From assembly GCF_900112025.1 (NCBI RefSeq), contig NZ_FOKL01000015.1:1-64000 (forward strand): a DNA stretch of 64,000 nt, read 5' to 3'. Of this stretch, positions 8,226 to 16,282 are shown piece by piece; position 1 is the first letter of the stretch; every line of letters begins with the position of its first letter. The notes under the pieces were generated by a model, which was not told the DNA's origin, did no database searches, and worked only from the letters and a program-made list of their open reading frames with translations. The translations under genes were made by a program, and so were the position numbers. Source of the DNA: Janthinobacterium sp. 344 (lineage in GTDB: Bacteria > Pseudomonadota > Gammaproteobacteria > Burkholderiales > Burkholderiaceae_D).

Positions 8226-8789
8226 ATGCTGCTGATGATCGATAACTATGACTCCTTCACCTATAACATCGTGCAGTATTTCGGCGAGTTGGGCGAAGAC
8301 GTGCGCGTCTACCGCAATGATGAAATCACGATCGAACAGATCGAGGCGCTGAACCCGGACCGCATCTGCATCTCGCCCGGCCCGAAAGCGCCAGCGCAGG
8401 CGGGCATTTCGGTGGACGTGCTCAAGCACTTCGCCGGCAAGAAGCCTATCCTCGGCGTGTGCCTGGGCCACCAGGCCATCGGCGAAGCGTTTGGCGGAAA
8501 AGTCATCCGCGCCAAGCAGGTCATGCATGGCAAGACTTCCCTCATCGCGCATACGGGCGTGGGCGTCTTTCTAGGCTTGCCCAGCCCCTTCACAGTGATC
8601 CGCTACCACTCTTTGGCGATCGAACGTGCCTCGCTGCCTTCCTGCCTGGAAGTGACGGCGTGGACGGACGACGGCGAAATCATGGGCGTGCGCCACCGGG
8701 AATACGATATCGAGGGCGTGCAGTTCCACCCCGAATCGATCCTCTCGGAGCACGGCCACGCCCTGCTGAAGAATTTCCTCGAGCGCTGA
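8226..8789 (+). CDS. trpG: Anthranilate synthase component II (glutamine amidotransferase)
   Basis: A 187-residue class I glutamine amidotransferase that feeds ammonia to TrpE. In this group the same subunit often also serves PabB. The catalytic triad is visible: Cys in [11 protein letters not shown] (about residue 79), and His and Glu in VQFHPES (about residue 170). The N-terminus [17 protein letters not shown] is family-typical. The ATG at 8226 starts two bases after the trpE stop, and its GGGGAG ribosome site lies inside the end of trpE, so the two are coupled. Confidence 0.95.
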   Translation: MLLMIDNYDSFTYNIVQYFGELGEDVRVYRNDEITIEQIEALNPDRICISPGPKAPAQAGISVDVLKHFAGKKPILGVCLGHQAIGEAFGGKVIRAKQVMHGKTSLIAHTGVGVFLGLPSPFTVIRYHSLAIERASLPSCLEVTAWTDDGEIMGVRHREYDIEGVQFHPESILSEHGHALLKNFLER

Positions 8790-8854
8790 TTCCATGCGCA
8801 CGCCACGGCGTGCCATCAGTGTCCTCCTGCGCCATCATTGAAGAAGGAAGCATC

Positions 8855-9898
8855 ATGCCGATCACCCCACAAGAAGCCCTGCTGCGCTGCATCGAACACC
8901 GCGAGATTTTTCACGACGAAATGCTGTACCTGTTCCGCCAGATCATGTCCGGCGAAATGTCGCCCACCATGATCGCCGCGCTGACCATGGGCTTGCGCGT
9001 GAAAAAGGAAACCATCGGCGAAATCGCCGCCGCCGCGCAAGTGATGCGCGAGTTTTCCACCAAGGTGCCCATGGCCGACACCACCAACCTGCTCGACATC
9101 GTCGGCACGGGCGGCGACGGCGCGCACACGTTCAATATTTCCACCGCCTCGATGTTCGTGGCCGCCGCCGCCGGCGCGCGCGTGGCCAAACATGGCGGGC
9201 GCAGCGTGTCCTCCTCGTCCGGCAGCGCCGACGTGCTGGACTCCCTGGGCGTCAATATCAACCTGCAGCCCGAGCAGATCGCCCAGTCGATCGCGCAAAC
9301 GGGCATCGGCTTCATGTACGCGCCGAACCACCACGCGGCCATGAAGCATGCGGCGCCCGTGCGCAAAGAACTCGGCGTGCGCACGATTTTCAATATTCTC
9401 GGCCCGCTGACCAATCCCGCCGGCGCGCCCAACATCCTGATGGGCGTGTTCCACGCCGACCTGGTCGGCATCCAGGTGCGCGTGCTGCAGCGCCTGGGCG
9501 CGCAGCATGCCATCGTCGTGTATGGCCGCGACAACATGGATGAAGTGTCGCTGGGCGCCGGTACCATGGTGGGTGAACTGGTCAACGGCGAAATCCGCGA
9601 GTATGAAATCCACCCGGAAGACTTTGGCTTGCAGATGATCGCCAGCCGCAACCTGAAGGTGGCCGATTCCACCGAGTCGAAAGCGAAAATGATGGAAGCG
9701 CTGCGCGGCGAACCCGGCGCCGCTTCCGATATCGTCGCCCTGAACGCGGGCACGGCGCTGTATGCGGCCGGCGTGGCCAGCTCGATCGAAGATGGCCTGG
9801 CGCGCGCGCGCACCGCCGTCAGCTCGGGCGCCGCGCTGGCGAAACTTGCGCAATTCGTGCAGGTCACGCAGCAGCTGGGCACCCCGGTGCAAGCGTGA
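8855..9898 (+). CDS. trpD: Anthranilate phosphoribosyltransferase
   Basis: A 347-residue enzyme that joins anthranilate to PRPP to give phosphoribosyl-anthranilate. The PRPP/Mg signature [14 protein letters not shown] is near residue 83, [21 protein letters not shown] follows, and NILGPLTNP lies further on. The ATG at 8855 has a purine-rich AGAAGGAAG ribosome site. A much longer in-frame upstream extension overlaps trpG antisense-like sequence and is rejected. It sits 65 bp after trpG and 34 bp before trpC in one operon. Confidence 0.95.
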   Translation: MPITPQEALLRCIEHREIFHDEMLYLFRQIMSGEMSPTMIAALTMGLRVKKETIGEIAAAAQVMREFSTKVPMADTTNLLDIVGTGGDGAHTFNISTASMFVAAAAGARVAKHGGRSVSSSSGSADVLDSLGVNINLQPEQIAQSIAQTGIGFMYAPNHHAAMKHAAPVRKELGVRTIFNILGPLTNPAGAPNILMGVFHADLVGIQVRVLQRLGAQHAIVVYGRDNMDEVSLGAGTMVGELVNGEIREYEIHPEDFGLQMIASRNLKVADSTESKAKMMEALRGEPGAASDIVALNAGTALYAAGVASSIEDGLARARTAVSSGAALAKLAQFVQVTQQLGTPVQA

Positions 9899-9932
9899 TC
9901 TCCCTGCCCTCATTGATAGAATAGCGAACATC

Positions 9933-10733
9933 ATGTCCGACATACTCGATAAAATCCTGGCCGTGAAAGCCGATGAAGTGGCGAAGGCGAAAGCCCGCCG
10001 CAGCCTGGCCAGCCTGCGCGGCGACGTGGAAAGCGACAGCGCCCTGCGCGCCGGCCTGCGCGGCTTTGAGGCCAGCCTGCGCCAGCACATCGCCGCCGGC
10101 AAGCCCGGCATCATCGCCGAGGTAAAAAAAGCCTCGCCGTCGAAAGGCGTGATCCGCGCCGATTTCCGCCCGGCCGACATTGCCGCCAGCTATGCCCAGC
10201 ATGGCGCGGCCTGCCTGTCCGTGCTGACGGACGAGCAGTTCTTCCAGGGCTCCGTCGAGTACCTGCAGCAGGCGCGCGCCGCCTGCGCCATTCCCGTGCT
10301 GCGCAAGGACTTCATGGTCGACATGTACCAGATCTATGAAGCGCGCGCCATGGGCGCCGACTGCATCCTGCTGATCGTCGCGGCGCTCGACCATGGCCTG
10401 ATGGCGGAGATGGAAGCCTGTGCCCATGAACTGGGCATGGGCGTGCTGATCGAAAGCCACGACGGCGAGGAACTGACGGCGGCACTGAAACTCAAGAGCG
10501 CGCTGATCGGCATCAACAACCGCAACCTGCGCACCTTCGAGACGTCGCTCGATACCACCATCAATCTCTTGCCGCGCATCCCGCAAGACCGCTTGATCAT
10601 CACCGAATCGGGCATCCACAGCACGGCCGACGTGCAGCGCATGCGCGAGGCGAATGTCCACAGCTTCCTGGTGGGCGAAGCGTTCATGCGCGCGCCGGAC
10701 CCCGGCGTGGAACTGGAACGCCTGTTCAGCTAA
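9933..10733 (+). CDS. trpC: Indole-3-glycerol phosphate synthase
   Basis: A 266-residue single-domain IGP synthase, not fused to TrpF as in enterics. It cyclises carboxyphenylamino-deoxyribulose phosphate to indole-glycerol phosphate. The N-terminus [17 protein letters not shown], the substrate loop [10 protein letters not shown] (catalytic Lys, about residue 60), [18 protein letters not shown] and ITESGI are diagnostic. The start at 9933 is chosen by family alignment; its ribosome site is weak. It is the last recognisable trp gene in the window, so trpF, trpB and trpA must be elsewhere. Confidence 0.95.
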   Translation: MSDILDKILAVKADEVAKAKARRSLASLRGDVESDSALRAGLRGFEASLRQHIAAGKPGIIAEVKKASPSKGVIRADFRPADIAASYAQHGAACLSVLTDEQFFQGSVEYLQQARAACAIPVLRKDFMVDMYQIYEARAMGADCILLIVAALDHGLMAEMEACAHELGMGVLIESHDGEELTAALKLKSALIGINNRNLRTFETSLDTTINLLPRIPQDRLIITESGIHSTADVQRMREANVHSFLVGEAFMRAPDPGVELERLFS

Positions 10734-10753
10734 GAAGTGGTACTCTGGCGGTC

Positions 10754-11224
10754 ATGAGACAGCTGCTGACCGTCCTTGCCGTTGGCGCGCTGCTGGCGGC
10801 ATGCCAGAAAGCGCCGGAACCGCGCGCGCGGACACCCGCCAGTGTCCCTGCCGCGCCGCCGGCGCCGAAAGCCATCGTCCCCGCGGCCACCATCGATGCC
10901 TACAAGCTGCTGGTGGCGCGGCAGATCATGGATGCCAATACGCCATTTACCTTCAGCGGGCGCCTGCCGCCCATGCTGCCGGCCATCGTCGTCCTCGACC
11001 TGAGCGTGGGACGCGATGGCGCCCTGAAAAGCGTGCGCGTGCACCGCTCGCGCGACAACGAAGCCTCCAGCGCGGCGCTGGCCGCCGTGCGGCGCGTCCC
11101 GGACGCCTTCCCGCCGGCGGCGCAATTGATGCGCGGCCGCGACAAGACCCTCGAGTTCTCCGAGACTTTCTTATTCAACGATCAATACCGATTTCAGCTG
11201 CGGACATTGTCCGGACCACAGTAG
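10754..11224 (+). CDS. Lipoprotein with TonB C-terminal-like domain
   Basis: 156 residues. A signal peptide ends in the lipobox LLAAC (Cys17), followed by a Pro/Ala/Arg-rich linker (about 20-45) and a domain with the beta-strand and spacing pattern of TonB or TolA C-termini (VLDLSVGRDGALKSVRVHRS, ALAAVRRV). It may couple or scaffold envelope proteins, but no function is known to me. It starts 20 bp after trpC and may be co-transcribed. Its last 50 bp overlap the 3' end of the convergent diguanylate cyclase gene. Confidence 0.65.
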   Translation: MRQLLTVLAVGALLAACQKAPEPRARTPASVPAAPPAPKAIVPAATIDAYKLLVARQIMDANTPFTFSGRLPPMLPAIVVLDLSVGRDGALKSVRVHRSRDNEASSAALAAVRRVPDAFPPAAQLMRGRDKTLEFSETFLFNDQYRFQLRTLSGPQ

Positions 11225-12380
11225 CCGGTCCTGTCGCATCGACTTCGATGCGGTCGCGGCCATTTTCCTTGGCCAGGTACAGCGCCGCGTCGGCGCGCGA
11301 CAGCAGCTGGTCCAGCTCTTCCTGCACCGACGCCTGGCAAGCCACGCCAATACTCACGGTACAGGGCGGCAATCCGCCGGTATTCGGTTCGCGCAGCAAG
11401 GCGCGGATGCGCTCGGCCACGCCCAGCGCGCTGTGCGGCGCCATGTCGGGCATCAGCACGACAAACTCTTCACCGCCAAAACGCGCCACGCAATCGGACT
11501 CGCGCAGCGCGCCGCCGATGATGGTGGCCACGTGCGCCAGCACCTTGTCGCCCGTCGCGTGGCCGTAGCGGTCATTGATCGACTTGAAGAAATCGAGGTC
11601 GATGCTGAGCAAGGTCAAGGGCTGGCGGTGGCGTGGCAGATTGGCTTTTTCGCGCTCGTACACATCGCCGAAACCGCGCCGGTTCAACACCTGCGTCAGG
11701 GGATCGTGCGTGGAGCGGCGCTCGAGTATCGTCTGCAGGCGCCGCGTCGCCACGGTCATGAAGCCCACCGTCAGCAGCAGCGCCATGAAATTGGCCGCCG
11801 CCAGGTAGATGCTGGCCAGGGTGCCCGCGACCGTCAAATCCACGCTGGCGCCGCCATGCAGCAGGGCGGACGCGCCCCGCACCAGCACCACCAGCGCCTG
11901 CACCAGCATCAGGCTGCCAAAGAAGAGGCTGGAAAAATGCCGTTCGCCATGGCGCAATACCAAGTGCGCCTGGCGCGCATAGAACAGGAACACCACCAGG
12001 GAAAAGACCGCGACGCGGCGCGAGAAGTCGGGCGTGGCCAGCAGCCACCAGGCGATGCCGGCCGTGCCGAGAGCGCAGGCCAGCGCGTAGAAACGCAGGC
12101 TGGGCGCCTGTTCATAGAATTTTTCCGTGCCCAGCATCGACAGGCCGATACCCAGCATCAGGGCGACATTCGCGCCCAGCAGCGCCACCGCGTCGGGCCA
12201 GGCACCGCGCGCGCCAAACAGGAATGACGCGCATACCAGCAACAGCAAGCCTGCCGCCCAATGTCCCAGGCCATGCACTTCGCGCCGGAAACTGCGATAC
12301 ACGGAAAACATGACGATGCTCATGGCCCCGCACATCAGGGTGGTCATCAACATGATGGTGCGGGGATCGAGGGTTTCCAC
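11175..12380 (-). CDS. Membrane-anchored diguanylate cyclase (GGDEF), paralogue 1
   Basis: 401 residues. About six hydrophobic helices (about 8-210) form an MHYT/MASE-like sensor region, followed by a GGDEF domain (about 222-385). The active-site motif is GGEEF (302-306), and an intact inhibitory I-site RESD (293-296) lies five residues before it, so it should make c-di-GMP and be product-inhibited. It is clearly paralogous to the next gene along its whole length. The N-terminus METLDPRTIMLMTTLM aligns with MKLDPATIILMSTLM. The upstream spacer holds a 20-bp tandem repeat that may be a regulator site. Its 3' end overlaps the convergent TonB-like gene by 50 bp. Confidence 0.88.
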   Translation of the reverse strand: METLDPRTIMLMTTLMCGAMSIVMFSVYRSFRREVHGLGHWAAGLLLLVCASFLFGARGAWPDAVALLGANVALMLGIGLSMLGTEKFYEQAPSLRFYALACALGTAGIAWWLLATPDFSRRVAVFSLVVFLFYARQAHLVLRHGERHFSSLFFGSLMLVQALVVLVRGASALLHGGASVDLTVAGTLASIYLAAANFMALLLTVGFMTVATRRLQTILERRSTHDPLTQVLNRRGFGDVYEREKANLPRHRQPLTLLSIDLDFFKSINDRYGHATGDKVLAHVATIIGGALRESDCVARFGGEEFVVLMPDMAPHSALGVAERIRALLREPNTGGLPPCTVSIGVACQASVQEELDQLLSRADAALYLAKENGRDRIEVDATGPATVVRTMSAAEIGIDR

Positions 12381-12416
12381 AGTCGAGTGAAGCCTAAAAA
12401 ATCAATGGAGCAATTT

Positions 12417-12456
12417 TAGTTCAGTTATGGAAAATATAGTTCAGTTCTGGCAAATA
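12417..12456. repeat. Two 20-bp tandem direct repeats between the GGDEF genes
   Basis: Units at 12417-12436 and 12437-12456 share 18 of 20 bases (TAGTTCAGTT-TGG-AAATA). They straddle the stop codon of the upstream GGDEF paralogue and lie 37-76 bp before the start of the downstream one. Two copies about two helical turns apart could bind a dimeric regulator, or could be a chance duplication. Confidence 0.6.
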
Positions 12457-13619
12457 TGCTGCCGGTGTTTCAGCTGAGCAAGTTCCGGCTGCGCCACCTC
12501 GATGCGGTCGCGTCCCAGCTGCTTGGCGCGGTACAAGGCTCGGTCCGATCGCAGCAGCAGGCTGTCGAGCGTTTCGTCATGCGATGCCTGGCAGGCGATG
12601 CCGATGCTCAGCGTATATTTCGGCAGTGCCGGATCGGGCCGCGGTTGGCGCAAGGCATCCTGGATGCGCCGCGCCACCAGTTCGGCGCGCGCCGGCGGCG
12701 CATCGGGCAGCAGGACGACGAATTCCTCGCCGCCGAATCGCGCCACGGCATCGCGCTCGCGCAAGGCGCCGCTGATGACGCCCGCCACATCGACCAGCAC
12801 GCGGTCGCCCATGGCGTGACCGTGGCGGTCGTTGATGGCCTTGAAGAAATCCAGGTCGATGCTCATCAGCGCCAACGGCTGGCGCGCGCTTTCCCTGGCG
12901 TGCCATGCGGCGAAACCGCGCCGGTTCAGCACGGCCGTCAGCGGATCGCGGTTGGAGCGCTGCTCCAGCAACGACTGCAGGCGGCGCGTGGCCACGGTCA
13001 TGAAACCGACGGGCAGCAGCAAGGTCATGAATGCCGTGACGGCCAGATACAGGCTGTGATACGGACCGCCGTGCAGGATGTCGCTGCCGGCGCCGCCATC
13101 CTGCAGGGCCGAGATGGCGCGGTGCAAGACCGACAGCGATTGCACCAGGGTCAGCATGCCGAAAAACAGGGTCGACACATGCCGTTCGCCATGCCGCGCG
13201 ATCACGAGGAATTGCGTAGCGTTCAACACCAGCATCAACAAGGAAAACATCGCCACGCGCATGGCGAAGTCGGGCCACAGATACAGCCAGCACAGCATGA
13301 CCAGCAGCCCCAGCAGCCAGACCCCATGAAACAGGTGCCAGGCGGGCCGCACGCCATAGAAGCGCTGGGTGCCGATCAGCAGCATGCCGGCGCCGCACAG
13401 GAACACGGAATTGGCCACCGGCAAGAGGATGCCGGGTGGGACCATGTCGCGCAAGCCGAACAGAACACTGGAAACCACGAGGCCCAGCATGCCGAACACC
13501 CATTCGCGCAAGCCCTGCACCGTCGAGGGAAAGCTGCGCTGGGCGGCGAACAGCACCACGCACATGGCCACCCCCATCAAGGTGGACATCAGGATAATGG
13601 TGGCGGGATCAAGTTTCAC
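12441..13619 (-). CDS. Membrane-anchored diguanylate cyclase (GGDEF), paralogue 2
   Basis: 392 residues from GTG 13619, with the same architecture as its neighbour: about six N-terminal hydrophobic helices, then GGDEF with active-site GGEEF (296-300) and I-site RERD (287-290). I chose 13619 because it aligns with the paralogue's start. GTG 13628 is nearly as good, and neither has a clear ribosome site. The pair is a tandem duplication that has diverged mainly in the sensor half. Both are predicted active and product-inhibited; different input signals are an inference. Confidence 0.85.
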   Translation of the reverse strand: MKLDPATIILMSTLMGVAMCVVLFAAQRSFPSTVQGLREWVFGMLGLVVSSVLFGLRDMVPPGILLPVANSVFLCGAGMLLIGTQRFYGVRPAWHLFHGVWLLGLLVMLCWLYLWPDFAMRVAMFSLLMLVLNATQFLVIARHGERHVSTLFFGMLTLVQSLSVLHRAISALQDGGAGSDILHGGPYHSLYLAVTAFMTLLLPVGFMTVATRRLQSLLEQRSNRDPLTAVLNRRGFAAWHARESARQPLALMSIDLDFFKAINDRHGHAMGDRVLVDVAGVISGALRERDAVARFGGEEFVVLLPDAPPARAELVARRIQDALRQPRPDPALPKYTLSIGIACQASHDETLDSLLLRSDRALYRAKQLGRDRIEVAQPELAQLKHRQHICQN

Positions 13620-13785
13620 GAGGGACACGGTACGGTGAGCGGGCACATCGCGCTGTACATGCTGACAAGCACAAAAAATTTCGTGCGAGAAATTGTACCG
13701 TGAAACATGGCGTGGCAACCGCCGGCAGGGGAAATCTTGTGCATGGCACAAGCCGCCCTGCCGGCGGCGGCAACAACCGTGTGCC

Positions 13786-15633
13786 TTACATGGCGCTAGG
13801 GCGCTTCGGTCCCGTGGCTTTCTTCGGCGCCGGCAAGATGGCCAGGCTGACGCCCGGCGCGCGGTCGCCTTGCAGCACGGCGCTGAACGTCATCAGCTCG
13901 TCGCGGCGGAAGGCGTGGATCGCCACCGTGGCGCCGACCGCGTAACGGCCCAGCAAGGAGTCCAGGTTGGCCGGGTTGCCAGCCACGCGCAAGCCATCGA
14001 CGGCCACCAGCACGTCACCCGCGGACAAGCCTGCCAGGTGGGCGGCGCCGCCCTGGTGCACCTGCGCCAGCTTGGCGTCGTTGCCGTCGCGGCCCAGGTT
14101 GACGTCCAGGCTGGGCTTGTGCGCCTTGCGCGCATCGCTGTATTTCACGCCGAACGGCGCCAGCAGGCGCGCCAGCGGCACGTCGTCCGTGCCGCGGATG
14201 TAGCGCTCGAAGAAGGGCTTCATGCGCGTGCCGGCAATCTCGTCGAACAGGGCTTCGACTTCGGCCGGCGTCACGCCGCGGCCTTTGCCTTCCCCCTTGC
14301 CCTTGTAGAAATCGCGGCCATAGCGTTGCCACAAGGCCTGCATCACGTCGTCCAGCGATTTTTCGCCATTCGTCTTGCTGCGCAATGTCAGGTCGAACGC
14401 CAGCGCGATCAGCGAACCCTTGGTGTAGTAGCTGACGATGGCGTTCGGCGCGTTTTCATCCTGGCGATAGTATTTGCCCCAGGCGTCGAAGCTGGAATCG
14501 GCCACGCTCTGCTTGGTGCGGCCGCTGCCGCGCAAGACGCTGTTGACGGTCTTGCCCAGCAGCTTGAAGTACGCTTCCTCGTCGATCAAACCCGCCCGCA
14601 CCAGCATCAGGTCGTCGTAGTAGCTGGTGAAGCCTTCGAATAGCCACAGCAGCGGCGAGTAGCTTTCCGCCTGCAGGTTGTATGGCGCGAACGCGGCCGG
14701 CTTGATGCGCTTGACGTTCCAGGTATGGAAGTACTCGTGGCTGCACAGGCCCAGGAATTTCAGGTAGCCGTCGCCGATCTCCGTGCTGCTCGATGCCGTC
14801 GTCGGCAGGTCGGCGCGCGCGCAGATCAATGCCGTCGAGGCGCGGTGTTCCAGGCCGCCGTAGCCGTCGCCGACGGCCATGGTCATGAACACGTAGCGGT
14901 CCATCGGCGCTTTCTTGGTCTTCGGCTCGAAGAAGGCGATCTGCGTTTCGCAGATGGCTTTCAGGTCGCGCGACAAGCGCTCCAGGTCCAGGTTCGGCAC
15001 CTTGCCCGTGACGACGATATCGTGCGGCACGCCGTGCGCCTTGAAGGTGGCCAGCGCGAAGTCGCCCATCTCCACCGGGTGGTCGATCAGCTCATCGTAG
15101 TTGGCCGCCTGGTAGCTGCCGAAGCCATAGCGCTTGGCTTTCAGTTCCGGCAGGGTGGTAGCCACGCGCCAGGTCTTGCAGGCCGCATCCTTCGGCTGCA
15201 CGATATGCACTTCATGGGCGTCGGACTCCTGCCCCAGCACGCGCAGGAACACGCTGGTGCCGTTGAAGAAACCATGGTTCTGGTCCAGGTGGGCGGCGCG
15301 CACGGACAAGTCCCAGGCATACACCTCGTACTCCACCGTCAAGGGGCCCTTGCAGGGCGCGGCCTGCCACGAGTGCTTGTCCAGCTTGGCCAGGGCCACT
15401 GCCTTGCCCTCGGATTCGGCGCGGATGCTGACGATGTTGCGCGAAAATTCGCGGATCATGTAGCTGCCCGGGATCCAGGCCGGCAAGGCAAAGACCTGGC
15501 CGATGGCGGCCGGCGCCTTGACGGTCAACGTCACCTTGAACATATGGCCAGCCAGATCAAGGGCGGCGATGCTGTAGATGATGCCGGCGGCGGGCGCCTT
15601 GGCGATGCTTTTTTTAATGACTGCTTTCTTCAT
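13786..15633 (-). CDS. M61-family aminopeptidase with PDZ domain
   Basis: 615 residues matching the glycyl aminopeptidase (M61) family. The zinc site is HEYFH (299-303), with the third-ligand glutamate in LFEGFTSYY (E333). A C-terminal PDZ domain (about 490-580) contains the carboxylate-binding-like segment and GDVLVAVDGLRV. There is no signal peptide, so the protein is probably cytoplasmic. Known members trim N-terminal Gly or Ala from peptides. The ATG at 15633 follows a GAGGA ribosome site. It lies 27 bp downstream of the MocA-like gene in the same direction and may be the tail of that operon. Confidence 0.88.
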   Translation of the reverse strand: MKKAVIKKSIAKAPAAGIIYSIAALDLAGHMFKVTLTVKAPAAIGQVFALPAWIPGSYMIREFSRNIVSIRAESEGKAVALAKLDKHSWQAAPCKGPLTVEYEVYAWDLSVRAAHLDQNHGFFNGTSVFLRVLGQESDAHEVHIVQPKDAACKTWRVATTLPELKAKRYGFGSYQAANYDELIDHPVEMGDFALATFKAHGVPHDIVVTGKVPNLDLERLSRDLKAICETQIAFFEPKTKKAPMDRYVFMTMAVGDGYGGLEHRASTALICARADLPTTASSSTEIGDGYLKFLGLCSHEYFHTWNVKRIKPAAFAPYNLQAESYSPLLWLFEGFTSYYDDLMLVRAGLIDEEAYFKLLGKTVNSVLRGSGRTKQSVADSSFDAWGKYYRQDENAPNAIVSYYTKGSLIALAFDLTLRSKTNGEKSLDDVMQALWQRYGRDFYKGKGEGKGRGVTPAEVEALFDEIAGTRMKPFFERYIRGTDDVPLARLLAPFGVKYSDARKAHKPSLDVNLGRDGNDAKLAQVHQGGAAHLAGLSAGDVLVAVDGLRVAGNPANLDSLLGRYAVGATVAIHAFRRDELMTFSAVLQGDRAPGVSLAILPAPKKATGPKRPSAM

Positions 15634-15660
15634 GTTTTCCTCGTGTCTGGCATGGATGTT

Positions 15661-16269
15661 CTAAAGTCGCCCGGTCGCGCCATGCACCGGCGACAAATCG
15701 TCCGGAGTGTCGATGTCGCGCAGGATGCCGCCGTCATCGACGGACACCTCGCGCACCGCATGGCTTTGCACGATGCTGCGCGCACCCTGGTCGCCGTCCA
15801 GCGCCAGCAGCAGCGGCAGGTGGACGGCGCTGAACGCGACAGGATTGCCGCGCCGGCCCTGGAAGACGGGCACCGCGATGCGCGCGCCATCGGCAATGGC
15901 GTGCGACAAGGCGGCGATTGTAGCCGGTTCCACGCCAGGCATGTCGCCCAGGGCGATCAGCCAGCCCGGCGCGCCGCGCACATGATTGATGCCGCAGGTC
16001 AGCGAGGCGGCCATGCCCGTGTCCGCGTCGTGGCAGACGCGCACTTCGCAGCCCAGCGCGCCGAGTGCGCGCGCCACCTGCGTGTCGTCGGCGCGCACCA
16101 CGGCCAGCACGCGCGGCAAGGCGGCCAGCATGTTCGTCGCTGCGGCCACCACCACCGGCAAACCCGCATGCGGGCCTTCGGCCAGTGGCTGCAGTAATTT
16201 GTTCTGTACGCCGGAAGGGTCGAACCTGCGTCCCCTTCCGGCTGCCAGCAAGATGCCGACCGTACTCAC
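15661..16269 (-). CDS. MocA-like molybdopterin nucleotidyltransferase
   Basis: 202 residues of the MobA-like NTP transferase fold. The N-terminal nucleotide loop is GILLAAGRGRRFDPSG-QNKLL, with LGDMPG at about residue 105 for the metal-binding Asp. MocA attaches CMP to molybdopterin for xanthine-oxidase-family enzymes. The adjacent downstream position relative to iorB (13-bp gap) strongly supports a role in maturing that enzyme. CTP rather than GTP use is inferred from context. Ends in GATGRL just before the M61 gene. Confidence 0.82.
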   Translation of the reverse strand: MSTVGILLAAGRGRRFDPSGVQNKLLQPLAEGPHAGLPVVVAAATNMLAALPRVLAVVRADDTQVARALGALGCEVRVCHDADTGMAASLTCGINHVRGAPGWLIALGDMPGVEPATIAALSHAIADGARIAVPVFQGRRGNPVAFSAVHLPLLLALDGDQGARSIVQSHAVREVSVDDGGILRDIDTPDDLSPVHGATGRL

Positions 16270-16282
16270 AACACCACTGCCG

